The position numbers and the translations under genes were made by a program. The notes beneath the pieces are model-generated. The model ran no database searches and was not told the origin of the DNA. It saw nothing but the letters and a program-made list of their open reading frames with translations. From an uncultured Microbacterium sp. (GTDB taxonomy: Bacteria > Actinomycetota > Actinomycetes > Actinomycetales > Microbacteriaceae): a DNA stretch of 9,846 bases. The stretch lies in assembly GCA_937926065.1 (NCBI GenBank), contig CALANM010000018.1, positions 1 to 9,846 of the forward strand, read 5' to 3'. Positions 1-6,964 of the stretch are shown piece after piece; the stretch's first letter is position 1, and each line of letters begins with the position of its first letter.

Positions 1-693
1 CGTCTCGGCGGGAGCCGGTGCGGCCTCGGCAGCGGGAGCGGCCGCAGCGCCCGAGCCGATGCGCGCGAGCACCGAGCCGACCGCGACGGTCTCATCCTCG
101 GAGACGACGATCTCCTGAAGCACACCGGCGACAGGCGAAGGGATCTCCGTGTCGACCTTGTCGGTCGAGATCTCGAGCAGCGGCTCGTCGACGGCGACGT
201 TGTCGCCCACCTGCTTGAGCCAGCGGGTCACGGTGCCTTCGGTCACGCTTTCGCCGAGCTCGGGAAGGACGACGTCTTTCGCATCGCCCGACGCAGCCGG
301 TGCAGACGCCTCGGCCGCAGGAGCCTCAGCGGCAGCGGAGGGAGCCTCAGCGGGCGCCGCAGGAGCCTCGGAGGCAGGAGCCTCGCCCTGAGCTGCGGGA
401 GCCTCAGCGGCGGGAGTCTCAGCGGCGGGGGCCTCGGCCGGTGCAGAGGCGCCCGAGCCGTCGCCGATCTTCGCCAGCACGGCTCCGACCTCCACGGTCT
501 CATCTTCCTGCACGAGGATCTCCTCGATCACGCCGCTCACGGGCGACGGGATCTCGGTGTCGACCTTGTCGGTCGAGATCTCGAGCAGGCCCTCGTCGGC
601 CTGAACGGTGTCACCTACCTGCTTGAGCCAGCGGGTCACCGTACCCTCGGTGACGCTCTCTCCGAGCGCGGGGAGGACCACGGATGTGCTCAT
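1..693 (-). CDS. sucB: E2 component of 2-oxoglutarate/pyruvate dehydrogenase complex, N-terminal two lipoyl domains (3' end outside window)
   Basis: Dihydrolipoyl acyltransferase (E2) of the 2-oxo acid dehydrogenase complexes, a cytoplasmic core that passes acyl groups from E1 to CoA on swinging lipoyl arms. The first 231 codons are visible. Residues 2-77 and about 138-213 are two lipoyl domains, each opening with [19 protein letters not shown] and carrying the lipoylation motif [11 protein letters not shown]; the modified lysines are K43 and K179. They are joined by a roughly 60-residue Ala/Pro/Glu-rich flexible linker, and a second such linker begins before the window edge. The peripheral-subunit-binding and catalytic domains, and any third lipoyl domain, lie outside. 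The ATG at 693 follows an AAGGAGA site (701-707) and matches the usual lipoyl-domain N-terminus. lpdA (E3) lies immediately upstream on the same strand. In actinobacteria one E2 often serves both pyruvate and 2-oxoglutarate dehydrogenases, so the name sucB (rather than aceF or dlaT) is conventional. Confidence 0.95.
   Translation of the reverse strand, partial: MSTSVVLPALGESVTEGTVTRWLKQVGDTVQADEGLLEISTDKVDTEIPSPVSGVIEEILVQEDETVEVGAVLAKIGDGSGASAPAEAPAAETPAAEAPAAQGEAPASEAPAAPAEAPSAAAEAPAAEASAPAASGDAKDVVLPELGESVTEGTVTRWLKQVGDNVAVDEPLLEISTDKVDTEIPSPVAGVLQEIVVSEDETVAVGSVLARIGSGAAAAPAAEAAPAPAET
149..639 (-). repeat. Internal direct repeat encoding the two lipoyl domains
   Basis: The segments 149-231 and 557-639 are in-frame copies offset by exactly 408 bases (136 codons). 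A 32-base block (149-180 and 557-588) covering the lipoyl-lysine motif is identical at the DNA level. A second block around 209-231 and 617-639, covering TRWLKQVGD, is also identical, while the bases between differ. Identical synonymous codons point to a recent duplication or gene conversion between domains rather than protein constraint alone. Confidence 0.85.
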
Positions 694-727
694 GGGTGTG
701 TCTCCTTCAGACTTCGATTGCTTGTCT

Positions 728-757
728 AGCTTAGTGACCCGAGGGGCGGGCCGTCAG
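728..757 (-). promoter_or_regulatory. Candidate promoter for sucB overlapping the lpdA stop codon
   Basis: On the minus strand CTGACG (757-752) and TAAGCT (733-728) are separated by 18 bases, a loose match to a housekeeping -35/-10 pair. The 60-base lpdA-sucB gap also has relatively AT-rich sequence not seen elsewhere in this operon. It would place a start site about 30 bases before the sucB ATG. The match is weak, and sucB may simply be read through from lpdA. Confidence 0.25.
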
Positions 758-2124
758 ATGGCGTGGAGCGGCTTGCCGGCGAGCGCGAGGAAGGCTTCGC
801 CGAGTGCCTCGCTCTGCGTGGGGTGCGCGTGAATCAGGGGGGCGAGGTCTTCGGGATGGGCTTCCCATCCCACAGCGAGCTGGCCTTCTGTGATCAGCTC
901 TCCGACCCTATCGCCGATCAGGTGCACGCCCACGACGGGCCCGTCGACGATCCGCACGACCTTGACGAGGCCGCCGGTGCCGATGATCTCGCTCTTGCCG
1001 TTGCCCGCGAGGTTGTACTCGTATGCAGTGACCTTGTCGCCGTGGGCGTCGCGTGCCTGCGCTTCGGTGAGCCCGACGGATGCGACCTCCGGGCTCGAGT
1101 ACGTGACCCGCGGGATCGTCGACTCGGGCACCGGGACAGGGGAGAGGCCCGCGATCTGCTCGGCCGCGAAGATGCCCTGCTGGAAGCCGCGGTGCGCCAG
1201 CTGCAGGCCGGGGACGATGTCACCGACGGCCCACACGTGGGGGACGCTCGTCTGCAGCCGCTCGTCGACCGTCACGAAGCCGCGCTCCACGTTCACGCCC
1301 GCTTCCTCGTAGCCGAGGCCGCCAGTGGCAGGGCCGCGCCCGACGGCGACGAGCAGATAGTCGGCGGTGAGGCTCGAGCCGTCTTCGAGCTCGACCGTCA
1401 CCTCACTGTCGGTCTGCGTCGCGGAGGCGAACCTCACGCCCAGACGCGCCGCGATGCCGCGCTTGCGGAACGCGCGCTCGAGCCCCTTGCTCAGCGCGAT
1501 GTCCTCATTGGGGACGAGGTGGTCGAGTGCCTCGACGATCGTGACCTCGGCCCCGAACGAGCGCCATACGCTCGCGAACTCGACGCCGATCACACCGCCG
1601 CCGAGGATGATGACGCGACCGGGGACCTCATCGAGGGCCAGTGCCTCCTCGCTCGTGAGGATGCGGCCGCCGGCTTCCAGTCCGGGCAGCAGCCGACTGT
1701 ACGATCCCGTCGCCAGAATGACATCGGCGCCGCGGTACACGTCGTCACCGACAGCCACGCTGCGATCAGGCAGGAGACGTCCTTCCCCGGAGACGACCGT
1801 GATGCCGCGAGCCTTCACGAGTCCTTCGAGACCCTTGTACTTCTTGGCGACGATGCCCTCGCGGTAGGCCCTCACTCCAGCGACGTCGATCCCGCTGAAA
1901 GTCGCCGTGACGCCGACGGACGCGGCATCCTTCACATGCTCAGCGACCTCGGCCGCGTGGAGCAGCGCCTTCGTCGGGATGCAGCCTCGATGGAGGCATG
2001 TGCCGCCGACCTTGTCCTTCTCGATCAGGATGACCGACTTGCCCAGCTCCGCAGCCCGCAGCGCGGCGGCGTAGCCGCCGCTCCCGCCGCCCAGAATGAC
2101 GATGTCCGACGTGTGCTCTGTCAT
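754..2124 (-). CDS. lpdA: Dihydrolipoyl dehydrogenase (E3)
   Basis: FAD-dependent disulfide oxidoreductase that reoxidises dihydrolipoyl groups of E2 with NAD+, in the cytoplasm. The 456 residues are a full-length class I pyridine nucleotide-disulfide oxidoreductase. Residues 8-18 form the FAD dinucleotide fold (ILGGGSGG). The redox pair sits in GGTCLHRGCIPTK as C43 and C48. GGGVIG at 175-180 is the NAD fold, AVGDI near 299-303 is the second FAD motif, and HAHPTQSE near the C-terminus supplies the catalytic dyad H434/E439. All catalytic residues are present. The ATG at 2124 shares ATGA with the pepA stop and has AGGAGA six bases upstream (2131-2136), so translation is probably coupled to pepA. 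The neighbouring sucB encodes its lipoyl partner, supporting assignment as the E3 of the central-metabolic complexes rather than a mercuric or glutathione reductase, whose motifs differ. Confidence 0.97.
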   Translation of the reverse strand: MTEHTSDIVILGGGSGGYAAALRAAELGKSVILIEKDKVGGTCLHRGCIPTKALLHAAEVAEHVKDAASVGVTATFSGIDVAGVRAYREGIVAKKYKGLEGLVKARGITVVSGEGRLLPDRSVAVGDDVYRGADVILATGSYSRLLPGLEAGGRILTSEEALALDEVPGRVIILGGGVIGVEFASVWRSFGAEVTIVEALDHLVPNEDIALSKGLERAFRKRGIAARLGVRFASATQTDSEVTVELEDGSSLTADYLLVAVGRGPATGGLGYEEAGVNVERGFVTVDERLQTSVPHVWAVGDIVPGLQLAHRGFQQGIFAAEQIAGLSPVPVPESTIPRVTYSSPEVASVGLTEAQARDAHGDKVTAYEYNLAGNGKSEIIGTGGLVKVVRIVDGPVVGVHLIGDRVGELITEGQLAVGWEAHPEDLAPLIHAHPTQSEALGEAFLALAGKPLHAI

Positions 2125-3584
2125 GCCTCATCTCCTGTGATGAATTCGATCAACGAGCGCACGATGGCGCCGGTCGGTCCCTTGTCGGCGGCACCATAAG
2201 CCGCCTTGGTCGAACCTGAGCCGGCGATGTCCAAATGCACCCACGGGATCCGGGGAGCGTCGGCATCGTCGGAGACTCTCCCGACGAAACGGCGCAGGAA
2301 CAGTCCCGCGAAGAGCGCACCGCCCGCGGGGTCGCCGATCTTCGCGTTCTGCAGGTCTGCGATGGGGGAGTCGAGCTCGTCTTCCATGTGATCAGGCAGA
2401 GGCATGTGCCAGGCGAGCTCGCCCGCGCGCTGCGATGCCGCGAGGAACGCTGCGACCGTCTCGTCGTCGCCCATCACTCCCGTGTGGCGGGTGCCGAGCG
2501 CCACGGTGATGGCGCCCGTGAGAGTCGCGACGTCGACGATCACGTCGGGCTTCAGACGACTCGCGGCCGCGATGCCGTCGGCGAGCACGAGTCGGCCCTC
2601 GGCGTCGGTGTTGAGCACCTCGACCGTCGTTCCGTCGAGTGTGCGCACGACGTCGCCCGGGCGGGTTGCGCTGCCCGAGGGCATGTTGTCCGCGATGCAC
2701 AGGTAGCCGCTCACCCGCACGGGGAGTGCAAGCTCGGCCGCAGCGCGCACGACGGCGAGCGCGACGGCGGCTCCGCACATGTCGTACTTCATGCCGACCA
2801 TGCCTGCGGCGGGCTTCAGGGAGAGTCCGCCCGTGTCGAATGTGATCCCCTTGCCGACGAGGGCGACGTGACGGGTCGCGCCCGCAGGGGAGTAGTCAAG
2901 ACGCACGAACCGAGGCGGCCGAGCGGATCCCTGCCCGACGCCGAGGATGCCGCCGAACCCCTGCTCGGCGAGCTCCAGCTCGCCGAGCACCTCGACCTCG
3001 ACGGGAAGTCCCTCGACTGAGGTGACTGCCTTGTCGGCGAACTCCTGCGGGCCGAGCCACTGAGCGGGCGTGTTCACCAGGTCTTTCACGAGCGCGACAG
3101 CCGAGCCGACGGCCGCGACGGCGTCGGCGACCTGGCCTGACGGCTCGGTCGGCATCGACACGATCACCGAGCTGGCGCGCGGCTTGCCAGGGTCGGACTT
3201 GTAGCCGTCGAAGCGGTAGCCGCCGAGCACGGCGCCTTCGGCGATCGCACGCGCGCCGTCGGTCACGAAGGGCGCGGCGAGAGCGATCGTGTCATAGCCG
3301 GTGGTCGTGCGCACGGCGGCCCCGACGGCGTCGCGCAGTGCAGAGGAGGTGGGCGCCTCACCCGTTCCGACCACGAACAGCGGGCGCTCGGTGACCGCGG
3401 GAGCGTGAACACGGACGGTGGTGCCTGCGGCGCCGGAGAACCCGACGCCGCGCAGGGCGTCGGCCAGGCCCGGCCAGCCCTCGAGCGTCTCGTCGTCGCT
3501 CAGCGGCGGCAGTGCCAGCATCACAGCGTCGGCTTCGATCTCGGTCGGGGAGGCGGTGGTGTACGACAGCTCCGGATGCGGCAT
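2121..3584 (-). CDS. pepA: Leucyl aminopeptidase, peptidase family M17
   Basis: Cytosolic two-metal aminopeptidase removing N-terminal residues from peptides; usually hexameric. The product is 487 residues from this start. The N-terminal domain (about 1-160) is variable, and the C-terminal catalytic domain contains every M17 active-site residue: K245 and D250 (GKGITFD), catalytic K257 (LSLKPA), D268 (KYDMCGA), then D327, E329 and R331 in NTDAEGRL. The spacing between these (5, 12, 23, 82, 84, 86 residues from the first lysine) is the same as in E. coli PepA, so the enzyme should be active. An upstream ATG at 3593 would add three residues (MER). The 3584 start is preferred because a TAGGAT box lies seven bases before it, as in leaderless actinobacterial genes, and because the N-terminus MPHPELS resembles related proteins. 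The stop overlaps the lpdA start as ATGA. Some PepA homologues also bind DNA; nothing here shows that. Confidence 0.95.
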   Translation of the reverse strand: MPHPELSYTTASPTEIEADAVMLALPPLSDDETLEGWPGLADALRGVGFSGAAGTTVRVHAPAVTERPLFVVGTGEAPTSSALRDAVGAAVRTTTGYDTIALAAPFVTDGARAIAEGAVLGGYRFDGYKSDPGKPRASSVIVSMPTEPSGQVADAVAAVGSAVALVKDLVNTPAQWLGPQEFADKAVTSVEGLPVEVEVLGELELAEQGFGGILGVGQGSARPPRFVRLDYSPAGATRHVALVGKGITFDTGGLSLKPAAGMVGMKYDMCGAAVALAVVRAAAELALPVRVSGYLCIADNMPSGSATRPGDVVRTLDGTTVEVLNTDAEGRLVLADGIAAASRLKPDVIVDVATLTGAITVALGTRHTGVMGDDETVAAFLAASQRAGELAWHMPLPDHMEDELDSPIADLQNAKIGDPAGGALFAGLFLRRFVGRVSDDADAPRIPWVHLDIAGSGSTKAAYGAADKGPTGAIVRSLIEFITGDEA

Positions 3585-3591
3585 GCGCTCC

Positions 3592-3597
3592 ATCCTA
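3592..3597 (-). promoter_or_regulatory. Candidate -10 box of pepA (leaderless)
   Basis: TAGGAT on the minus strand fits TANNNT and ends seven bases before the ATG at 3584. Transcription would begin at or next to the A of the start codon. No convincing -35 is visible upstream, which is common for high-GC actinobacterial promoters. Confidence 0.45.
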
Positions 3598-3696
3598 GTT
3601 TCGGCGCGCGCCGCCGGGGCGAGACCGGCGGGCAGGACGGCGGGGCGTGTTCGCTGTCAGCGCGACGCCCGCGCGCCCCCGCCTGTGCGAGCCTCG

Positions 3697-3702
3697 TACA
3701 GT
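3697..3702 (+). promoter_or_regulatory. Candidate -10 box of the PAC2-family gene (leaderless)
   Basis: TACAGT fits TANNNT and ends six bases before the ATG at 3709, placing the expected transcription start exactly on the start codon. The only Shine-Dalgarno-like sequence, GGAG at 3703-3706, is just two bases from the ATG, too close to work normally. No clear -35 is seen. Confidence 0.45.
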
Positions 3703-3708
3703 GGAGAT

Positions 3709-4635
3709 ATGCCACTGTCGGGTCCTCTCTACGAGCGCGTCGCGACCGCCCCGCCTGTTCCCAGCGGACTGCCTCTCGTCATCACGCTCACCGGCTTCAC
3801 GGATGCCGGGGGAGCTGCCTCGCGCATGCTCGATTTCTTCCGCGACGATCTCGACCCCACGCCGATCATCTCGTTCTCGGCCGACGTGCTGCACGACTAC
3901 CGTGCCCGGCGCCCGCTCATCACGTTCGAGGCCGACCATCTGACGTCGTACCGCACCCCGCGGCTCGAGCTGTCACTGGCACATGACTCCATCGGCCAGC
4001 CGTTCATCCTCCTCGCCGGGTATGAGCCCGACTTCGCGTGGGAGGCCTTCACGGAGACGGTCGTCGGTCTTGCGGAAGGTCTCGAGGTGTCGACTGTCAC
4101 CTGGGTGCACGCGATTCCCATGCCGGTGCCGCACACGCGCCCGATCGGCACCACCGTGTCGGGAACGCGCGCCGAGCTCACTCAGGCGCACTCCGTGTGG
4201 AAGCCGCACACGCAGGTGCCGTCGAACGTCGGTCACCTGCTGGAGTATCGGTTTGCCCAGGCCGGTGCCGAAGTCGCGACTTTCGCACTCCTCGTGCCGC
4301 ATTACCTCGGCGACACCGATTACCCCGCGGCCGCGATCGCGGGCCTCGACACCATCTCCGTCGCGACCGGGCTGGTGTTCGATCTCGATGATCTCCGCGA
4401 GGAGAACCGGATCTTCCTCGAGAAGGTCGCCGAGCAGGTGTCTGCGAGCGAAGAGCTCACGGCGATGCTGCGGAACCTCGAAGAGCGCTACGACTCGTAC
4501 ATGGCCGGATCGAACCTCGGGCAGCCCATCATCCACACGGGTGACCTGCCGAGCGCCGACGAGCTCGCGGCCGAGCTGGAGCGATTCCTCGCGAGTCGCC
4601 CGCCTGGCGACGACGACAAGCGCGGCCGGTACTGA
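3709..4635 (+). CDS. PAC2 family protein (proteasome assembly chaperone 2-like fold)
   Basis: A 308-residue cytosolic protein of the PAC2 family, named for a eukaryotic proteasome assembly chaperone but widespread in actinobacteria, where its role is not settled. Recognisable features are the N-terminal strand and loop LVITLTGFTDAGGAASRML (about 22-40), the segment with PLITFEADHLTSYRTPRLEL near 68-87, the core IGQPFILLAGYEPDFAWEAF, the loop HAIPMPVPHTRP, and LVPHYLGDTDYPAAA. A charged helical C-terminal tail (DDLREENRIFLEKVAEQ onward) resembles other bacterial members. The reading frame stays open to the left as far as 3418, but that region overlaps pepA antisense and looks non-coding. The ATG at 3709 begins the conserved protein and has a well-placed -10. 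There is no signal peptide or membrane segment. It is transcribed alone, divergent from pepA, with a hairpin after it. The family call is secure from sequence style; a function in proteasome assembly is not shown. Confidence 0.88.
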   Translation: MPLSGPLYERVATAPPVPSGLPLVITLTGFTDAGGAASRMLDFFRDDLDPTPIISFSADVLHDYRARRPLITFEADHLTSYRTPRLELSLAHDSIGQPFILLAGYEPDFAWEAFTETVVGLAEGLEVSTVTWVHAIPMPVPHTRPIGTTVSGTRAELTQAHSVWKPHTQVPSNVGHLLEYRFAQAGAEVATFALLVPHYLGDTDYPAAAIAGLDTISVATGLVFDLDDLREENRIFLEKVAEQVSASEELTAMLRNLEERYDSYMAGSNLGQPIIHTGDLPSADELAAELERFLASRPPGDDDKRGRY

Positions 4636-4640
4636 CGAGA

Positions 4641-4663
4641 CCCCCACGCGCGGGGGAATCTTT
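4641..4663 (+). terminator. Candidate terminator after the PAC2-family gene
   Basis: CCCCC (4641-4645) and GGGGG (4652-4656) form a short GC stem with a six-base loop, five bases after the stop codon and followed by AATCTTT. The T-tract is poor and the stem is short, so termination may be partial. Confidence 0.45.
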
Positions 4664-4747
4664 CGGCGTCCTCCGACGTTGCCTTGAAGGACTCCCGCGA
4701 CTCTCGCCACGATGGTGTGGTCCTGGACACGACCCCACAAGCGGCGG

Positions 4748-4777
4748 TTGACGCGGGTGGTTGGACAGATGTATGCG
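4748..4777 (+). promoter_or_regulatory. Candidate upstream promoter of the sigma-factor operon
   Basis: TTGACG (4748-4753) is a good -35 for a high-GC actinobacterium and TATGCG (4772-4777) follows after 18 bases, giving a start near 4784 and a leader of about 115 bases. The -10 is only a half match. A second possible box, TAGTGT (4855-4860), lies much closer to the gene and would start transcripts near 4867. Confidence 0.35.
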
Positions 4778-4868
4778 ACAATGGATGATCTGACCCGTTG
4801 TCACCCACTGCGGTCGCGTCATGCGGACTGCGGTGGACTTGACAAGGGTCTTACTAGTGTCCGAAAAC

Positions 4869-4892
4869 CCGACGGCTCCCGTCGGTGAAAGG
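4869..4892 (+). promoter_or_regulatory. Leader hairpin and ribosome binding site of rpoD
   Basis: A perfect 7-bp inverted repeat, CCGACGG and CCGTCGG, with a CTC loop occupies 4869-4885. Two bases later comes AAAGG (4888-4892), the Shine-Dalgarno site placed six bases before the GTG at 4899. The ribosome site decides the GTG start. The hairpin could stabilise the 5' end or limit ribosome access. Confidence 0.5.
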
Positions 4893-4898
4893 CGAGAC

Positions 4899-6248
4899 GT
4901 GACGTCAGGCACGAAGAGCACCCGCACCCGCAAGGCAGAGGACACCGACGAGGTCGCCGTGGCTCCCGCAGCGGCGAAGAAGGCCGCCGCTTCGAAGACG
5001 GCGAAGGCTCCCGCGAAGGCGAAGGCTGCCCCGAAGTCCAAGGCCGCTCCGGCCAAGGCACGGGCAAGCAAGGCGAAGGCGAAGTCCGACGAGGACGAGG
5101 ATCCTGAACTCGAGGACGATGTCGACCTCGAGCTGGCCGACGACGACCTCGAGGTCGACGACGCGACTGAGACGTCCGCGGACAAGAAGGACAAGAAGTC
5201 CACGGCGTCCGACGACGAGGACGAGGAGGAGGCGCCCAAGCCTGCATTCACCGAGCCCCTCCCGACCGGCGCGATCGTCATCTCGTCGAGCGACGAGGAC
5301 GACGTCCCCGTCTACTCGACCCAGATCACTGGTGCGACCGCCGACCCGGTCAAGGACTACCTGAAGCAGATCGGCAAGGTCCCGCTGCTGAATGCGGCCG
5401 AAGAGGTCGAGCTCGCCATGCGCATCGAGGCCGGCCTGTTCGCCGAAGAGAAGCTGTCGCACATGACTCCGGCGGAGAAGTCGTCGCAGCTGGGCCTCGA
5501 CCTCCAGTGGGTCGCCCGCGACGGGCAGCGCGCCAAGAGCCACCTGCTCGGCGCCAACCTGCGTCTCGTCGTCTCGCTTGCCAAGCGCTACACGGGTCGC
5601 GGCATGCAATTCCTCGACCTCATCCAGGAAGGCAACCTCGGCCTCATCCGTGCGGTCGAGAAGTTCGACTACACCAAGGGCTTCAAGTTCTCGACCTACG
5701 CGACGTGGTGGATCCGACAGGCCATCACCCGCGCCATGGCCGACCAGGCTCGCACCATCCGCATCCCGGTGCACATGGTCGAGGTCATCAACAAGCTCGC
5801 ACGCGTTCAGCGCCAGATGCTGCAGGACCTCGGTCGCGAACCCACGCCCGAGGAGCTCAGTCGCGAGCTCGACATGACCCCCGAGAAGGTCATCGAGGTC
5901 CAGAAGTACGGTCGCGAGCCGATCTCCCTGCACACGCCGCTCGGTGAAGACGGCGACAGCGAGTTCGGCGATCTGATCGAGGACACGGAAGCGGTCGTCC
6001 CGGCCGACGCGGTGGGCTTCACGATGCTGCAGCGTCAGCTCGAGTCTCTGCTCGATTCGCTGTCCGAGCGCGAGGCAGGCGTCATCCGGATGCGCTTCGG
6101 CCTCGGCGACGGGCAGCCGAAGACTCTCGACCAGATCGGCGACACGTTCGGCGTCACGCGTGAGCGCATCCGCCAGATCGAGTCGAAGACGATGGCCAAG
6201 CTGCGCCATCCGTCTCGTTCGCAGTCGCTTCGGGACTACCTCGAATGA
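4899..6248 (+). CDS. rpoD: Principal RNA polymerase sigma factor (RpoD/SigA/HrdB type)
   Basis: Group 1 sigma-70 factor directing RNA polymerase to housekeeping promoters; 449 residues from the GTG start. Residues 14-62 are a Lys/Ala tract and about 63-117 an Asp/Glu-rich tract, the disordered extension typical of actinobacterial principal sigmas. Region 1.2 begins near 149 ([17 protein letters not shown]). Region 2 spans about 214-290 with [38 protein letters not shown] and the -10-melting motif [16 protein letters not shown]. Region 3 follows ([43 protein letters not shown]). Region 4.2 is the -35 recognition helix-turn-helix at 409-437 ([20 protein letters not shown]). The GTG is chosen for its AAAGG site and the [13 protein letters not shown]-terminus. 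The frame also opens with an ATG at 4821, but that would add a 26-residue segment unlike the family. The stop overlaps the next gene as ATGA. RbpA, which binds region 2 of this protein, is encoded at 9109-9480. Confidence 0.97.
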   Translation: MTSGTKSTRTRKAEDTDEVAVAPAAAKKAAASKTAKAPAKAKAAPKSKAAPAKARASKAKAKSDEDEDPELEDDVDLELADDDLEVDDATETSADKKDKKSTASDDEDEEEAPKPAFTEPLPTGAIVISSSDEDDVPVYSTQITGATADPVKDYLKQIGKVPLLNAAEEVELAMRIEAGLFAEEKLSHMTPAEKSSQLGLDLQWVARDGQRAKSHLLGANLRLVVSLAKRYTGRGMQFLDLIQEGNLGLIRAVEKFDYTKGFKFSTYATWWIRQAITRAMADQARTIRIPVHMVEVINKLARVQRQMLQDLGREPTPEELSRELDMTPEKVIEVQKYGREPISLHTPLGEDGDSEFGDLIEDTEAVVPADAVGFTMLQRQLESLLDSLSEREAGVIRMRFGLGDGQPKTLDQIGDTFGVTRERIRQIESKTMAKLRHPSRSQSLRDYLE

Positions 6249-6961
6249 GCGCGCAGGCAAACGACGGCAAGTCGCTCGAGATCGCCGTCGACGGCGCTTC
6301 GTACGCTCGCATCCCGATCCGCACGCGGGTCGTCATGCCGGGTGATGATCTCGACGAGTTCATCACGGAGTATGCGACCGGTCAGCTGGTCACCGGCGAC
6401 ATCCTCTTCGTCACGGAGAAGATCGTGGCGATCACGCAGGGCCGCTCCTTCCTCGTCGAGGAGATCAAGCCCCGTCCGCTCGCGCGCTTCCTGTCGCGCT
6501 ACGTCGTGAAGACGTCCTACGGCATCGGCCTTGGCATGCCCGAGACCATGGAGATGGCGCTGCGGGAGTGCGGCACGCCGCGCATCCTGTTCGCCGCCGC
6601 CGTGAGCGCGGTCGGAAAGCTGTTCGGACGCCGCGGTGACTTCTACCGCATCGCCGGTGACAAGGCCCGCTCGATCGACGGTCCGACGCGTCACACGATC
6701 CCGCCCTACAACAAGGCGGTTGTGCTCGGCCCGAAAGACCCCGACAAGGTGGCGGCACGTCTCAAGGCGCTCCTGGGCGGCGGAAACGACGTCGCGGTCG
6801 TCGATATCAACGACATCGGCGGAAACATCCTCGGCTCGACGCTCGACAAGGCGGGGGAGCGCACCCTCGTGCAGATCCTCCGCGACAACCCGCTCGGACA
6901 GGGACACCAGTCGACACCGCTCGGCATCATCCGCCGCAGCGACGCCGCCACGAAGGCCTGA
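6245..6961 (+). CDS. CofE-like protein (coenzyme F420-0:L-glutamate ligase family)
   Basis: A 238-residue protein that I assign to the CofE/F420-0:gamma-glutamyl ligase family, which in its characterised members attaches glutamate to a phosphate-containing cofactor precursor using GTP. Supporting features are the N-terminal [15 protein letters not shown] (27-40), the hallmark strand [19 protein letters not shown] (51-69), [15 protein letters not shown] (92-106), [20 protein letters not shown] (127-146) and a final [16 protein letters not shown] (182-197). It is the length of a stand-alone CofE and lacks the nitroreductase-like C-terminal domain of actinobacterial FbiB. No other F420 gene is in the window, and the GIDxSN-type motif I would expect in true CofE is not evident, so an F420 role is doubtful. 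The ATG at 6245 overlaps the sigma stop as ATGA, with only a weak GGGA upstream, implying translational coupling. Three bases separate it from the following ATP-grasp gene, suggesting a shared pathway. Confidence 0.75.
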   Translation: MSAQANDGKSLEIAVDGASYARIPIRTRVVMPGDDLDEFITEYATGQLVTGDILFVTEKIVAITQGRSFLVEEIKPRPLARFLSRYVVKTSYGIGLGMPETMEMALRECGTPRILFAAAVSAVGKLFGRRGDFYRIAGDKARSIDGPTRHTIPPYNKAVVLGPKDPDKVAARLKALLGGGNDVAVVDINDIGGNILGSTLDKAGERTLVQILRDNPLGQGHQSTPLGIIRRSDAATKA

Positions 6962-6964
6962 TCC

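Noticed and set aside
300..503. Ala/Pro/Arg-rich frames across the sucB linker region
   Set aside because: Off-frame readings of the E2 Ala/Pro/Glu linker; low complexity and no start signals.
763..2199. 478-codon open frame antisense to lpdA
   Set aside because: It mirrors lpdA, whose every catalytic motif is intact; long antisense frames are expected in high-GC coding DNA and this one shows no recognisable domain.
3418..3708. 97-codon N-terminal extension of the PAC2-family gene
   Set aside because: It would overlap pepA antisense, is unlike the family N-terminus, and the ATG at 3709 has a fitting -10 box.
4839..4844. Perfect TTGACA -35 hexamer upstream of the sigma gene
   Set aside because: No TANNNT box lies 16-19 bases downstream; the nearest (TAGTGT at 4855) is only 10 bases away, so I do not call a promoter with this pairing.
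4821..4898. 26-codon N-terminal extension of the sigma factor from ATG 4821
   Set aside because: No ribosome site before 4821, the segment covers the leader hairpin, and GTG 4899 has AAAGG at proper spacing with a family-like N-terminus.
4905..6260. 451-codon open frame antisense to the sigma gene
   Set aside because: Low-complexity Leu/Arg/Asp-rich translation that is the shadow of the sigma factor; no start signal or domain.
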